Below are positions 25,642-35,493 of a stretch of 64,000 nucleotides of DNA, piece after piece. The first letter of the stretch is position 1. Each line of letters begins with the position of its first letter. A model generated the notes under the pieces. That model did no database searches. It had not been told where the DNA came from and saw only the letters and a program-made list of their open reading frames with translations. Made by a program: the position numbers and the translations under genes. Origin of the DNA: Chloroflexota bacterium (lineage in GTDB: Bacteria; Chloroflexota; UBA11872; VXOZ01); the NCBI GenBank assembly GCA_958295775.1, contig CATQHC010000002.1, positions 779,663 to 843,662 on the forward strand, read 5' to 3'.

Positions 25642-28076
25642 GAGAGTTCACTCTCCACGTGCCAGAATTCGGAAACGCGCTTAGCAAGACCTGCATGCTG
25701 TGGCGCCTGCAACCTGGGGTCATCGGCAAAGAGCTGCTTGGCTTCTGTTCTGGCGAGCTCCAATGTGGATAGATCCGAGAGTTTTGCCACCTTAAGGGCA
25801 GGCAGCCCCGCTTGGCGCGTGCCAAAGAACTCGCCCGGCCCACGCAGCTCCAAGTCTTTCTCTGCCAAGGCAAAGCCATCGCGTTGCTCCTCCAGGATCC
25901 GCAGGCGCTCGTTCTCCGCCGCATTCGCCGAGTCTGAAAGGAGCAAGCAGTACGACTTATGCTCGCCGCGACCCACACGGCCCCGAAACTGGTGAAGCTG
26001 GGCCAGGCCGAAGCGCTCGGCGCTCTCAATCATCATCACCGTAGCGTTGGGCACGTCAATGCCCACCTCGACGACCGGCGTACTCACCAGGATGTCGGTC
26101 TCTCCCTCAGCGAAAGCACGCATGGCCTTCTCTTTTTGCCTGCTCGTCAGTCTGCCGTGAAGCAACCCCAGCGTGAATTGCGGGAATACCTCTTTCTGCA
26201 GCCGTTCGAACTCCGTCTTGGCGGCGCGCACTTCCAGCGTTTCCGATTCCTCGATCAGAGGGAAGATTATGAACGCCTGACGCCCCTGTTCAATTTGCTT
26301 AGCGACAAATCCATACGCCGGCACGCGCTTTTCTGACGGCACCCAGCGGGTCGCAATCGGCAAGCGTCCCTTGGGCATTTCACGAATTACAGATACGTCC
26401 AAATCGCCATAGAGGGTGAGCGCCAACGAGCGCGGAATTGGCGTCGCCGTCATCACCAGCACGTGAGGATTGCGCCCTTTGCGCCGCAGCACCGCGCGCT
26501 GCCGCACGCCAAAGCGGTGCTGTTCGTCTACAACCGCCAGACCCAGGTCGTGGAACACCACGTCATCCTGTATGACGGCGTGCGTGCCCACCAGCAGGTC
26601 GATCGCGCCGGCCTCGAGGTCTGCCAAGATGGCCCTGCGCTCGCGCTTGCGCGTACTGCCTGTCAAGTGTGCACAGCGTACGTTGAACGATTCGAGGAAT
26701 CCCGTAAAGGTGATGATGTGCTGTTCCGCAAGCACCTCAGTAGGCGCCATGACCACTGTTTGGAAGCCGTGTTTCGCCATTTGCAGGGCCACGGCTGCCG
26801 CAACCACGGTCTTCCCCGCGCCCACGTCGCCCTGCAAGAGCCGGTTCATCGCCGCCGGTTTGCGTACGTCGCCAAGAATTTCATCTAGTGCCGTGCGCTG
26901 GTCGTTGGTAGGTGCAAAGGGAAGAGAGCTAAGAAACGACTGTGTGACTGCCGGTGCGGCGGCAACCGGAATGCCGGGCTGGTCGAGTTGCCACTCTCGC
27001 CGCCGCAACAACGTGCCGAGTTGAATGAACAAGAACTCGTCGAACGCCAAACGGTGCACGGCACGGTCATGCTGCGCTTGACTCTCAGGAAAGTGCATCT
27101 GGCTCAGCGCTTCTTGGACGCCCAAAAGGTCATTCCGCACCAGAATGTCATCCGGTACCGCCTCCGCCACCCCGTGCAGCGCCAATTCCAACGCGGAGCG
27201 AACCCAGCGCCGCATCCATTTGCCCGAGAGTTTGGCCGTCAAAGGATAGACGGGCACCAAGCGCCCCACGTGCAGCCCTTTCTCGGGACTCTCGGCAAAC
27301 TCGTGCTCAGGGGAGCGTAACTCCAGCCCGGAGCGGCTGATGGAGACCATCCCAGCCACCGTCACGCGCCGCTTATTCGTCAAGCTCCGCAGCAGATAGG
27401 GCTGGTTGAACCACACCGCCTTGATGTAGCCCGTGCTGTCCGCCAGGGCCGCCTCGGTGATCACCATGCGGCCCTGGGTGACCCGGCGATTCTCCACCTG
27501 CATCACATTAGCCACGATCGTGGCTTCTTCACCGGGCTTGAGATCGGCAATAGTCTTGATGCTGCTGCGGTCGATGTGCCGGTGCGGGAAGTGCTGGATT
27601 AGGTCGCCCAGCGTCGTGAGACCGAGCTTCTCTAAGCGGTTGGCGTCCTCAGCCTTCAACATCGGCACCACGGTGAGCGGCGAATCAAGATCGGCTCGCG
27701 GTCCGGTCGCATTGACCTTGCGGGACCGCTTTTTCTGCGACGCAGCTTTTGTCGAAGGTGTGCGCGCTACCTGGGCCTTCTGAGAGTCTTGCCTCGCGGC
27801 TGTAGGGCCCGCTTTGCTATCGAGGACCGCAAGCGCGTTTCTTACGCGAGACTCCCGCTCCGGCGGTGTTAGTCCCTGGTACCCCTGCAGTGTTTGCCCA
27901 ATTGCACCGAGTGCCGAGGAGCTGTTCGCGCTCTTAAGGGCACTCTCCGCCTCCCAGTTGGCAAGAAATCGCTCCAGGCCGCCGATTACTGCGCCATCGT
28001 CGTAACCTCGCTGTGCCTCCTGCTTGAGAATGCGGCGCAGGGTCTCACTGCGGTCGCGCGGTTCGGATTGGAGCAT
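25638..28076 (-). CDS. recG: ATP-dependent DNA helicase RecG
   Basis: RecG remodels stalled forks and branches Holliday junctions. The 812-residue protein has an N-terminal extension of about 150 residues rich in Ser/Ala/Lys before the conserved wedge domain (LTVVPMLKAEDANRLEKLGL and HFPHRHIDRS). The helicase core follows: Walker A GDVGAGKTVVAAA, the DEQH box VVDEQHRFGVRQR, TATPIPRSL, and the C-terminal motifs VVEVGIDVPNATVM and QFRGRVGRGEHKSYCLL. The extension makes it longer than the E. coli type (693 residues), as in several Gram-positive and Chloroflexota-like bacteria. It starts 6 bases after fakA and overlaps the nudix gene by four bases, so the three are one transcription unit. Confidence 0.95.
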   Translation of the reverse strand: MLQSEPRDRSETLRRILKQEAQRGYDDGAVIGGLERFLANWEAESALKSANSSSALGAIGQTLQGYQGLTPPERESRVRNALAVLDSKAGPTAARQDSQKAQVARTPSTKAASQKKRSRKVNATGPRADLDSPLTVVPMLKAEDANRLEKLGLTTLGDLIQHFPHRHIDRSSIKTIADLKPGEEATIVANVMQVENRRVTQGRMVITEAALADSTGYIKAVWFNQPYLLRSLTNKRRVTVAGMVSISRSGLELRSPEHEFAESPEKGLHVGRLVPVYPLTAKLSGKWMRRWVRSALELALHGVAEAVPDDILVRNDLLGVQEALSQMHFPESQAQHDRAVHRLAFDEFLFIQLGTLLRRREWQLDQPGIPVAAAPAVTQSFLSSLPFAPTNDQRTALDEILGDVRKPAAMNRLLQGDVGAGKTVVAAAVALQMAKHGFQTVVMAPTEVLAEQHIITFTGFLESFNVRCAHLTGSTRKRERRAILADLEAGAIDLLVGTHAVIQDDVVFHDLGLAVVDEQHRFGVRQRAVLRRKGRNPHVLVMTATPIPRSLALTLYGDLDVSVIREMPKGRLPIATRWVPSEKRVPAYGFVAKQIEQGRQAFIIFPLIEESETLEVRAAKTEFERLQKEVFPQFTLGLLHGRLTSRQKEKAMRAFAEGETDILVSTPVVEVGIDVPNATVMMIESAERFGLAQLHQFRGRVGRGEHKSYCLLLSDSANAAENERLRILEEQRDGFALAEKDLELRGPGEFFGTRQAGLPALKVAKLSDLSTLELARTEAKQLFADDPRLQAPQHAGLAKRVSEFWHVESELS

Positions 28077-28082
28077 AGCACC

Positions 28083-29759
28083 TCATTCGAGCGTCAGCAG
28101 GTAAGGATAGTGCGGCTGGCCGCCGTAGACAATCTCAACTTCAAGCGAAGGGTATTGTGTTTGAATTCGACCGCAGAGCGCGCTTGCTTCTTCTTCGGAT
28201 ACGTCGTCGCCGTAATAACAGGTGAGCAATTCCGCAGAATGAGGACCCATGCCCTCGACGGCTGCCTTCATTGAATCTAGGATTTCGTCATCAGCGGCAC
28301 AGACGTGACCGTTCGCCAAAGCCAGCCACTGGCCCTGCACGACGCGCACACCATCCACGGTCGCATCTCGGGTGGCGCGTGTAACTGAGCCATACTGCGT
28401 GCTCTCTGCCATGTCTCTCATGGCATCATCATTCTCTTTGGGGTCGCGGCCATCTTGGTAGCCAAGGAGCGCCGCAATGCCCTGCGCCATCGAGTAAGTC
28501 GGCAGCACGTGCACCACACAATCCGCCAAGTCTCGTGTCTGCTCGGCCGACAGAATGACATTCTTGTCATTCGGCAGCACGAAGACGTGACTCGCGTTCG
28601 CGGCTGCTATCGCCTCAAAAATCTCCTGCGTACTGGGATTCATCGTTGGGCCGCCGCTGACCACTGTTGCCCCCATCTGCTCATAGATCTCTGTGAGGCC
28701 CGCGCCGTCCGCCACGGCGACCACACACTGTTCGCGCGGCTCCTTTTCATCTTCAATTGCCACCGCTTCAATGCCGGGCAGATCGCCGTCCGCCAGCGCC
28801 GATTGCAACCGCTCGTACTGGTCGTCCATATTGAATATCTCGATGCGGTGGAGATTGCCCGCGCCGCGCGCAAGATCGAGTACGCTGCCTGGATTCTCGG
28901 TGTGGACGTGAACCCGCACCAAGTCCTCGTCGCCAACGACGACAACAGAATCGCCGCGCTCGGCAACAGCTTGGCGCAAGTCCATGACATCGAGATCGCT
29001 GCCACTCACTAAGAATCCCGTGCAATAGCCATAGAGGATTTCGGTAACCGCCGCGATTTCGGGGAGAAGCGCACGCTCGCCGGTAGGGAGTGCCACCTGT
29101 TCAACCGATTCACCGGTGACATAGCGCCGCGCGCCTTCCAGCAAGAGCCATAGCGCTTGGCCGCCGGCGTCGACCACACCGGCATCCCGCAAGACATCCA
29201 GCAACTGCGGCGTGCGCGCGACGGACCGCTCCGCCGCGGTCACTGCGGTCGCCAGGGTTTCTCCAATTCCCGCATCCGAGGGCTGTAGTTCGCAAGCCTC
29301 TGCGGTTTCACGAGAGACCGTAAGCATCGTGCCTTCTTGCGGTTCCTGCAAGGCGGCATAGGCGGAGTCCGAGGCCCCACGCAGCGCCTCTACAATCCCC
29401 GCTACGGTGATCTCTGCAGCGTCAACGAGGGCATCCGCAATCCCGCGCAGACATTGCGAGAATATGACACCGGAATTGCCGCGCGCGCCCATCAGAGCGC
29501 CGCGATACACTGCCTGGGAGACCAGATCCGCCCGCGTGCTGGACTCCTGCTTGCCAGACTGCAAAGCGGCTTCCAAAGTGAGGAGCATGTTCGTGCCGGT
29601 GTCGCCATCCGGCACCGGGAAGACGTTCAGCCGGTTGATCTCTTCCTTGTTGGCTGCAAGCAAGTGATACCCGTATTCCAATGCGCCAATCAGACTACGC
29701 CCGTCGCAATTTGCCTTAGTCTCTTCTTGCACGTCTTGACCAGACTGTGTGTAATTCAC
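28083..29759 (-). CDS. fakA: DAK2/FakA-family kinase (probable fatty acid kinase subunit FakA)
   Basis: This 558-residue protein has an N-terminal Dak2 (dihydroxyacetone-kinase-like) domain with the metal/ATP-binding segment NVFPVPDGDTGTNM and GARGNSGVIFSQ. A middle domain and a C-terminal domain follow, with VLPNDKNVILSAEQ and LLTCYYGDDV. In Gram-positive bacteria such a protein phosphorylates exogenous fatty acids bound to FakB. No degV/fakB gene lies in the window. The start is GTG with AGG upstream. It heads a fakA-recG-nudix operon, an arrangement also known in Firmicutes, and is divergent from rpmB. Confidence 0.9.
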   Translation of the reverse strand: MNYTQSGQDVQEETKANCDGRSLIGALEYGYHLLAANKEEINRLNVFPVPDGDTGTNMLLTLEAALQSGKQESSTRADLVSQAVYRGALMGARGNSGVIFSQCLRGIADALVDAAEITVAGIVEALRGASDSAYAALQEPQEGTMLTVSRETAEACELQPSDAGIGETLATAVTAAERSVARTPQLLDVLRDAGVVDAGGQALWLLLEGARRYVTGESVEQVALPTGERALLPEIAAVTEILYGYCTGFLVSGSDLDVMDLRQAVAERGDSVVVVGDEDLVRVHVHTENPGSVLDLARGAGNLHRIEIFNMDDQYERLQSALADGDLPGIEAVAIEDEKEPREQCVVAVADGAGLTEIYEQMGATVVSGGPTMNPSTQEIFEAIAAANASHVFVLPNDKNVILSAEQTRDLADCVVHVLPTYSMAQGIAALLGYQDGRDPKENDDAMRDMAESTQYGSVTRATRDATVDGVRVVQGQWLALANGHVCAADDEILDSMKAAVEGMGPHSAELLTCYYGDDVSEEEASALCGRIQTQYPSLEVEIVYGGQPHYPYLLTLE

Positions 29760-29928
29760 GGGGGCGGCTAACCTCTCAATATTGTGCGGTGTCGACCATC
29801 TTCACTGGCTGGATGGTAGGTAGGAAACTCCTGGCACTCGACCGGAATTCCAATCACTATAGACTCTGTTCACGAGCTCTATCGGCGAGGACTCTAGGGG
29901 ATCAAAGTGCGCCTCTATCCCCAACGAA

Positions 29929-29958
29929 TTGAGCGCACGGCTACTTCTATGCTAACAT
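29929..29958 (+). promoter_or_regulatory. candidate rpmB promoter
   Basis: TTGAGC (29929-29934), 18 bases and TAACAT (29953-29958), each matching 4 of 6 consensus bases, lie 88 bases upstream of the rpmB start. The remaining intergenic sequence back to fakA (29760-29928) shows nothing distinct. Confidence 0.4.
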
Positions 29959-30046
29959 TGAGGCTTGGTGACAGAATCATCATAGCGACACAATGAATGC
30001 ACGGTCAACATTGGCTTTGACGAGCACGTAGACTGAGGATTGGCTC

Positions 30047-30259
30047 ATGGCTGTTTGCGAAGTGTGCGGCAAGGGCGCCCAAGTAGGTCACAACATACAG
30101 CACCAGGCATCCGGACAATGGCGCTATCGAGCGCCAAAGACGCGCCGAGTCTGGAAAGCGAACGTACAAAAAGTGCGCCTGCTAGTCGAGGGACAACTCA
30201 AGAAGATCAACATCTGCACGCGCTGCCTGCGCACGCAGGCTAAGGCTGCGGCGGAGTGA
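30047..30259 (+). CDS. rpmB: 50S ribosomal protein L28
   Basis: The 70-residue protein has the L28 layout: CEVCGKGAQVGHNI at the N-terminus, the basic segment KTRRVWKANVQKVRL in the middle and CTRCLRTQAKAA at the end. The two CxxC pairs form the zinc-ribbon version of L28. GAGGA lies 7 bases before the ATG. It is a single-gene unit with its own candidate promoter and a strong terminator, divergent from the fakA operon, an arrangement common in Gram-positive bacteria. Confidence 0.95.
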   Translation: MAVCEVCGKGAQVGHNIQHQASGQWRYRAPKTRRVWKANVQKVRLLVEGQLKKINICTRCLRTQAKAAAE

Positions 30260-30296
30260 TCGCAGTTTAGCCTTCGCCCTATACACATGGAAAGAA

Positions 30297-30335
30297 GCAA
30301 AGGAGAAGACTCGTGGTCTTCTCCTTTGCTTTTGC
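30297..30335 (+). terminator. intrinsic terminator of rpmB
   Basis: GCAAAGGAGAAGAC (30297-30310) pairs perfectly with GTCTTCTCCTTTGC (30316-30329) around a 5-base loop, followed by TTTTGC. It lies 38 bases after the rpmB stop. Confidence 0.9.
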
Positions 30336-30504
30336 TCGCTCGACCGAACATGGAGACGTTGTTTTAAAAGTGTCCGTTGCTATCGCGTTCTTGCGTGAGA
30401 GCGATCTGAACATTGCACGTAGTTACACCGCCAATCAAACGAGAGCGTCGTGAGGGGCCTAGCCCAGTAAGCCGTCCGTGGCGCACGTCTGCCGGAGAAA
30501 TCGT

Positions 30505-31518
30505 GTGAAGAGGCCGTTCAGCCCAGTCGTCGTAAGCTCCATGCACTGTCCGGAGCAAATAATTGCGGAGTACCTTAGCCGATTCACGGTGATACAAGGT
30601 CCACGGCAGTCGGTATGGGGTAAAGCTGAAATTCTCGCGCGCGCGCCGCAAGCGGCAGCGATCATTGCGCGGGGCGGGGCTCACGAGCGGGTCGATGAAG
30701 AATTGATTCTGCGGATGCCAAATCTGCGCATAGTTGCAAATGCCGCGCTTGGTTACGACAACTTAGACATTTCGGCATTGGAAGCGCTTGGGGTTTGGGG
30801 CACGAATGAACCCGATGCGTTTACTGTCCCAACTGCCGAGATTACACTGGGTCTGATGCTGGATGTCCTCCGACGCCTCCCTGAGAGCGATCGCTTTGTT
30901 CGCGCGGGCAAGTGGCATGCCTACGCCCCAGGTCTCTTTGACGGCGAGACAACCGTCGGCAAGACGATTGGCTTGGTCGGCTTTGGCAACATTGGGCAAG
31001 CAGTTGCCAAACGGCTGCAGGGCTTCGACGTGGAAATCCTCTACTACGCCCGCAACCGGCGGCCTACAGATGTGGAGTCCAGACTGCGCGCGCGCTTCAC
31101 GCCGCTGGACAATCTGCTCGCGGAATCAGACATCGTCAGTCTGCACGTGCCGTTGACCGGCGCGACACATGGCATAGTAAATCGGGACTTCCTGGCAAGA
31201 ATGCGTCCCGGGGCCTTTCTCATCAACACGACGCGGGGGGCGGTAGTGGACGAATCCGCGCTTGTCCGGGCGTTGCAATCAGGCCACCTCAGGGGTGCGG
31301 GACTGGATGTCTTTGCTGACGAACCGCACGTACCCCCAGAGCTCTTGGAGATGGAGAACGTCGTGCTGCTCCCGCACATCGGTGGCGGAACCCTCCAAGC
31401 ACGTTCGGCATCAATGGCAAACGCCGCGGAAAACGTCCGACTCGTTCTCGCCGGCAAACGCCCCAAGACACCGGTTGCTATCCCGCGGCACCCAAGGGTG
31501 CCACTCGCTTGCAGTTGA
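30505..31518 (+). CDS. D-isomer-specific 2-hydroxyacid dehydrogenase (glyoxylate reductase-like)
   Basis: This 337-residue enzyme has the Rossmann motif GFGNIG and the catalytic set Arg in NTTRGAVVD, Glu in ADEPHVPPE and His in LPHIGGGT. It matches the GyaR/hydroxypyruvate-glyoxylate reductase group more closely than the other 2-hydroxyacid dehydrogenase of this window (13077-14033). The GTG start at 30505 has GGAG 7 bases upstream; an earlier in-frame start at 30478 does not. It stands alone between rpmB and the convergent nusB. Substrate is inferred only from family resemblance. Confidence 0.9.
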   Translation: MKRPFSPVVVSSMHCPEQIIAEYLSRFTVIQGPRQSVWGKAEILARAPQAAAIIARGGAHERVDEELILRMPNLRIVANAALGYDNLDISALEALGVWGTNEPDAFTVPTAEITLGLMLDVLRRLPESDRFVRAGKWHAYAPGLFDGETTVGKTIGLVGFGNIGQAVAKRLQGFDVEILYYARNRRPTDVESRLRARFTPLDNLLAESDIVSLHVPLTGATHGIVNRDFLARMRPGAFLINTTRGAVVDESALVRALQSGHLRGAGLDVFADEPHVPPELLEMENVVLLPHIGGGTLQARSASMANAAENVRLVLAGKRPKTPVAIPRHPRVPLACS

Positions 31519-31547
31519 TCGTAATGAGAAATGTAGGAACGGCCGAA

Positions 31548-32015
31548 TTACGACTCAATTTCTTCCGGCCGCTCTACCGATTCGCGCTCGAAGATTGTGC
31601 CGAGCACGCCGTTGATGAAGCGGGGGGCGCTGTCGGAGGCGTAGACCTTGGCGAGTTCTACCGCTTCGTTGATGACTACTTTTGGAGGAATCTCCGTTAC
31701 ATAGAGCAGTTCGTAGACGGCGAGCCGCATGATGGCCTTATCAACCAGGGCCATTTGGTCTATGGGCCACAACGACGCGGCATGCTCAATCTTCTCATCG
31801 ATCAGCGCCTGGTGGGCGCGGACGCCCTGAATGAGTTCCAACAGGAGCTGGTGGGCATCTGCCCTGGTTTCCCCCATTCGCTCCACCTTCTCCAGCACGA
31901 CATCCGGTAATTCTTCGGACATTTCAAGGGCAAACAGTACCTGAACGGCAGCTACCCGCGCGTGATGGCGTGGGTGAATGCGTCGCGTGGATACTTCCGC
32001 TGAGCCTGCCGTCAT
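31548..32015 (-). CDS. nusB: transcription antitermination protein NusB
   Basis: NusB, with S10/NusE, binds boxA RNA to promote antitermination on rRNA operons. The 155-residue protein is almost entirely helical. It contains [15 protein letters not shown] near the start, [14 protein letters not shown], and the C-terminal hallmark [16 protein letters not shown] followed by [11 protein letters not shown]. It lies downstream of accC on the same strand with a 121-base gap, so it may be the last gene of the fatty-acid cluster. Confidence 0.95.
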   Translation of the reverse strand: MTAGSAEVSTRRIHPRHHARVAAVQVLFALEMSEELPDVVLEKVERMGETRADAHQLLLELIQGVRAHQALIDEKIEHAASLWPIDQMALVDKAIMRLAVYELLYVTEIPPKVVINEAVELAKVYASDSAPRFINGVLGTIFERESVERPEEIES

Positions 32016-32136
32016 TAATTTTCCCTCATTTTCGTCGTGCTACTATGGCGTACTGCAGTGCTCCTTGCCGCAGCAGCCGCAGGTGAAATTTACACTCGTA
32101 AATCAGGCCCCGGCGCAGGAACCACCCATGGACGCG

Positions 32137-33471
32137 CTAGCCAATATTAAGCAGATTCGCGTCAAAGCTGCCCTTGCGGAAACTCTGAGCGCGCAGAATC
32201 TTGCAGTGAAAGTCAGTGTTCGTCTTCACCCCGTCGATTACACATTCATCGAGGGCTCTCAGCATGCGCTCAATGGCTTCCGTGCGGCCGGACGCCCAGG
32301 CAATGACTTTGGCAATCAGGGAGTCATAGTGGGGCGGGATGGTATAACCCGAATATAGGTGAGAGTCAATGCGAATGCCCGGTCCGCCCGGTGCAAGGAA
32401 ATTTGTCACCTCGCCGCTCTCCGGTCGAAAGTCGTGCTCCGGGTCCTCAGATGTAATGCGGCATTCGATGGCGTGACCCCGAAACGCAATATCATCCTGC
32501 CCAAAGGCCAAAGACTCGCCCGCCGCGATCCGAATCTGCTCCTGCACTAAGTCAATGCCCGTGATGCTCTCCGATACGGTGTGCTCAACCTGCAAGCGGC
32601 AGTTAATCTCCATGAAATAGTAGTTCAAGTCTGAATCCACCAGAAATTCGACCGTGCCCGCCGAGGTATAGTCAACGGCGGCGACCCCTTGCAGCGCGGC
32701 CTCACCAATAGCGCTTCGATGCGCAGCGTCAAGCACGGGAGACGGCGACTCTTCAATGAGCTTTTGGTACCGCCGCTGAATGGTGCAGTCCCGCTCGCCG
32801 AGCTGGACCGCGTTGCCATCGCCGTCGCGCAGAATCTGGACTTCGATGTGGCGTGCCGGCGAGATGTACTTTTCCACGTAGAGCCGTGGATTGCCAAAAG
32901 ACGCCTGGGCTTCTGCCTGGGCCACGGGAATTGCCACCGCCATCTCTTCTTCGTCGCCCACAAAGCGAATCCCTCGCCCACCGCCGCCGCCAGCGGCCTT
33001 GAGCACCACTGGGTATCCGATCGACTCCGCAACCTCCAAGGCATCTGCCACATTTCTTACCGGCGTATCTCGACCCGGAATTACCGGCAGGCCCGCTTTG
33101 CGCATCTCCGCCTTGGCATTTGTCTTATCGCCCATTGCATGGATGACGTCCGGGCCTGGACCGATAAAGGTAATGCCATACTTTTCGCAAATCTCGGCAA
33201 AGTACGTGTCCTCAGCCAAGAATCCAATGCCGGGGTGGATCGCCTCAGCGCCGGTAATATAGGCAGCGCTGATGATATTCGGCACGTTGAGGTACGACTT
33301 GCTCGCAGGCGCGGGGCCGATGCATACGGCTTCATCCGCGATGTGCACCGGTAGTGAATCCCGGTCGGCATCGGAGTACGCCACAACCGTCGCGATTCCC
33401 ATTTCGCGGCAGGCGCGAATGACCCGTAGCGCCGTCTCGCCGCGATTGGCGATGAGGATTTTCTGAAACAA
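32137..33471 (-). CDS. accC: acetyl-CoA carboxylase, biotin carboxylase subunit
   Basis: AccC carboxylates biotin on AccB using ATP and bicarbonate, the first step of fatty-acid synthesis. The 444-residue protein has the ATP-grasp architecture: KILIANRGETALRVIRACREMG at the start, KAAGGGGGRGIRFV as the glycine-rich ATP loop, and QVLRDGDGNAVQLGERDCTIQRR-like core motifs. The catalytic region reads MEINCRLQVEHTVSE where most relatives read EMNTRIQVEHPVTE; the key Arg, Gln, Glu and His are kept. The start is TTG with GAGG 8 bases upstream. No accB, accA or accD gene is adjacent. Confidence 0.93.
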   Translation of the reverse strand: MFQKILIANRGETALRVIRACREMGIATVVAYSDADRDSLPVHIADEAVCIGPAPASKSYLNVPNIISAAYITGAEAIHPGIGFLAEDTYFAEICEKYGITFIGPGPDVIHAMGDKTNAKAEMRKAGLPVIPGRDTPVRNVADALEVAESIGYPVVLKAAGGGGGRGIRFVGDEEEMAVAIPVAQAEAQASFGNPRLYVEKYISPARHIEVQILRDGDGNAVQLGERDCTIQRRYQKLIEESPSPVLDAAHRSAIGEAALQGVAAVDYTSAGTVEFLVDSDLNYYFMEINCRLQVEHTVSESITGIDLVQEQIRIAAGESLAFGQDDIAFRGHAIECRITSEDPEHDFRPESGEVTNFLAPGGPGIRIDSHLYSGYTIPPHYDSLIAKVIAWASGRTEAIERMLRALDECVIDGVKTNTDFHCKILRAQSFRKGSFDANLLNIG

Positions 33472-33613
33472 GAAATCTACCTCGCGTTAAGTCATGACCC
33501 CTACGTTGCAAAAGCCACTCCCCAAACGGCTCACGCTGGCAGGGAGCAGCGAAATCCACACGCAAATAATCTATCTAGGTCAGACAGCCTTTTCATGCAG
33601 GGCGACGCGACCT

Positions 33614-34354
33614 CTAGTACATCATGATGCCGCCGTCAACAATGATGATTTGACCGGTAATATACGAAGCGTCTTCAGACGCCAAGAACGCCACCGTAGC
33701 CGCGAGCTCGTGGGGTTCGCCGTAGCGTCCAGTTGGGATGATTTTGAGAATAGTCTCGACCATGTCGTCCGGAATTTTGTCCGTCATGGGACCGCCGAAA
33801 TATCCTGGTGCGACACAGTTCGCAGTAACGTTTCGAGTCGCCACCTCACGCGCCAGAGAGCGGGTGAATCCCCACAGCCCTGCTTTCGAGGCAGAGTAGT
33901 TCGCCTGACCCGGGGCTCCCATAAAGGCTCCGATCGAAGAGACATTCACGATGCGACCGTAGCGGGCGCGGAGCATGTTGCGCACCACGGCCTTGCTGCA
34001 CAAGAATGCCGATTTTAGATTGGTTTCCATTACGGCGTCCCAGTCGGCCTCTGACATGCGCACGAAGAGCGTATCCCGCGTGATGCCCGCGTTATTCACG
34101 AGAATGTCGATCTTCTCGTGCTCTTGGTGAATGGTCTTGACCATCTGTTCAACTTCGTCGCCATCCGTCACATTGGCCTGAATTGTGCCCGCGCTGCCTC
34201 CTGCCGCGATTATGTCCGCAACTACCCGTTCAGCCGCTTCCGCTCCGCGGTTGTAGTGCACTACAACATGCGCTCCTTCACCCGCAAGCCGCTGGCAAAT
34301 TACCGCACCCAAGTGACCCGATCCGCCGGTTACGAGCGCAACCTGCCCTTTCAT
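33614..34354 (-). CDS. fabG: 3-oxoacyl-[acyl-carrier-protein] reductase
   Basis: FabG reduces 3-oxoacyl-ACP with NADPH in each elongation cycle. The 246-residue short-chain dehydrogenase shows the cofactor loop TGGSGHLGAVI, NNAGITRD, the catalytic Ser in NVSSIGAFMG, and Tyr/Lys in YSASKAG. Length and C-terminus (ITGQIIIVDGGIMM) match FabG. AAGGA lies 6 bases before the ATG. Its position between fabD and accC supports the fatty-acid role over other short-chain dehydrogenases. Confidence 0.9.
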   Translation of the reverse strand: MKGQVALVTGGSGHLGAVICQRLAGEGAHVVVHYNRGAEAAERVVADIIAAGGSAGTIQANVTDGDEVEQMVKTIHQEHEKIDILVNNAGITRDTLFVRMSEADWDAVMETNLKSAFLCSKAVVRNMLRARYGRIVNVSSIGAFMGAPGQANYSASKAGLWGFTRSLAREVATRNVTANCVAPGYFGGPMTDKIPDDMVETILKIIPTGRYGEPHELAATVAFLASEDASYITGQIIIVDGGIMMY

Positions 34355-34512
34355 AGTTCATCCTTCGTGTGCGTAGACTGTCGCATGCTGGTACATTTCA
34401 CGAGATTTACAGGAGATTCGCCGCATAGGTTGACACTGAGGCGCAAAACAATCGAGTAGGTCATTTGCTGGCACGAAGCTTCCAAGATATATCCCAGACG
34501 AGTCCCTCCCAA

Positions 34513-35493
34513 CTATGCCGCGAGACCTGCTGCTGCCTCCCGACGCGCCCCCGCAAATGAATCAATTGATACTGCCCTTGTGTCGGTGGCAACGTTGCCA
34601 ATCATTCGTGTAAGCACGGCACCTGGGCCAAACTCGAAAATAGGATCAAGGTTTCTGCGCATGAGAATGTCGATAGTCGCTGCCCAGCGCACCGGTGACG
34701 TGAGCTGCAGCGCCAACTCCTGCCGCAAGGCGTCCGCCGCGGTAACGATGTTGGCCGTCGCATTCGCCACCACAGGAATGTTTGCCGGCCGCAGGGGTGC
34801 GTCCGCCACTACCGCGTGCCACTCAGCTTGTACTGACACCATTGCCTGCGTATGAAATGCGCCGCTTACTTTCAACGGAACGACGCGCCGTGCGCCGCGC
34901 TCCTTGAGTAACGCAGTCGCCCTGTCCACTCCCGCAACATCACCCGCGATAACAACCTGCTGAGGCGTATTGAAGGTGGCAATGCTTACTATACTTTCCA
35001 CGTCGGCGCTGCGCGCTCGGGCGCAGAGTTGCAAGACAACCTGGGGCGATACGCCAATAATCGCCACCATCTTTCCGGGCAGGTCCGCGACGGCGCGCTG
35101 CATGAGTTCGCTGCGGGCCCGCACTAAACGCAGCCCATCCTCTAGCGAGATTGCGCCCGCCGCGTACAGCGCGGCAAACTCACCAATGCTGTGTCCTGCG
35201 ACTAGCGCCGGCTGTAACGCTTCCGGCAATTCCGCAACGGACTCTACGCCGCAAGCTTCGAGATAGGCCGCTAAGCAAGCTACGCTAGCCGTGAATATGG
35301 CTGGTTGCGCATTGCGTGTTTCGGTCAGAGTCTGCTGAGGGCCCTCTACGCTCAGAGCGCTCAAATGCATGTCAAGGACTGCGTCCGCGGTGGCGTACAC
35401 TTGCTTTGCTGCCGCTGAGTGTTCCATCACATCAGCGCCCATGCCCACTCGCTGCACGCCCTGTCCCGGAAAAACAAACGCTCGATTTCCCAT
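34513..35493 (-). CDS. fabD: malonyl-CoA:ACP transacylase
   Basis: FabD moves the malonyl group from CoA to ACP. The 326-residue protein has the oxyanion motif FPGQGVQRVGMG at the N-terminus, the nucleophile in GHSIGEFAALYAAGA, an Arg in RLVRARSELMQ and the catalytic His in VSGAFHTQAM. The start at 35493 puts FVFPGQG near the N-terminus, as in relatives; a further upstream codon would add 15 residues. The gene lies 158 bases before fabG. The usual partners plsX, fabH and acpP are missing from the cluster. Confidence 0.95.
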   Translation of the reverse strand: MGNRAFVFPGQGVQRVGMGADVMEHSAAAKQVYATADAVLDMHLSALSVEGPQQTLTETRNAQPAIFTASVACLAAYLEACGVESVAELPEALQPALVAGHSIGEFAALYAAGAISLEDGLRLVRARSELMQRAVADLPGKMVAIIGVSPQVVLQLCARARSADVESIVSIATFNTPQQVVIAGDVAGVDRATALLKERGARRVVPLKVSGAFHTQAMVSVQAEWHAVVADAPLRPANIPVVANATANIVTAADALRQELALQLTSPVRWAATIDILMRRNLDPIFEFGPGAVLTRMIGNVATDTRAVSIDSFAGARREAAAGLAA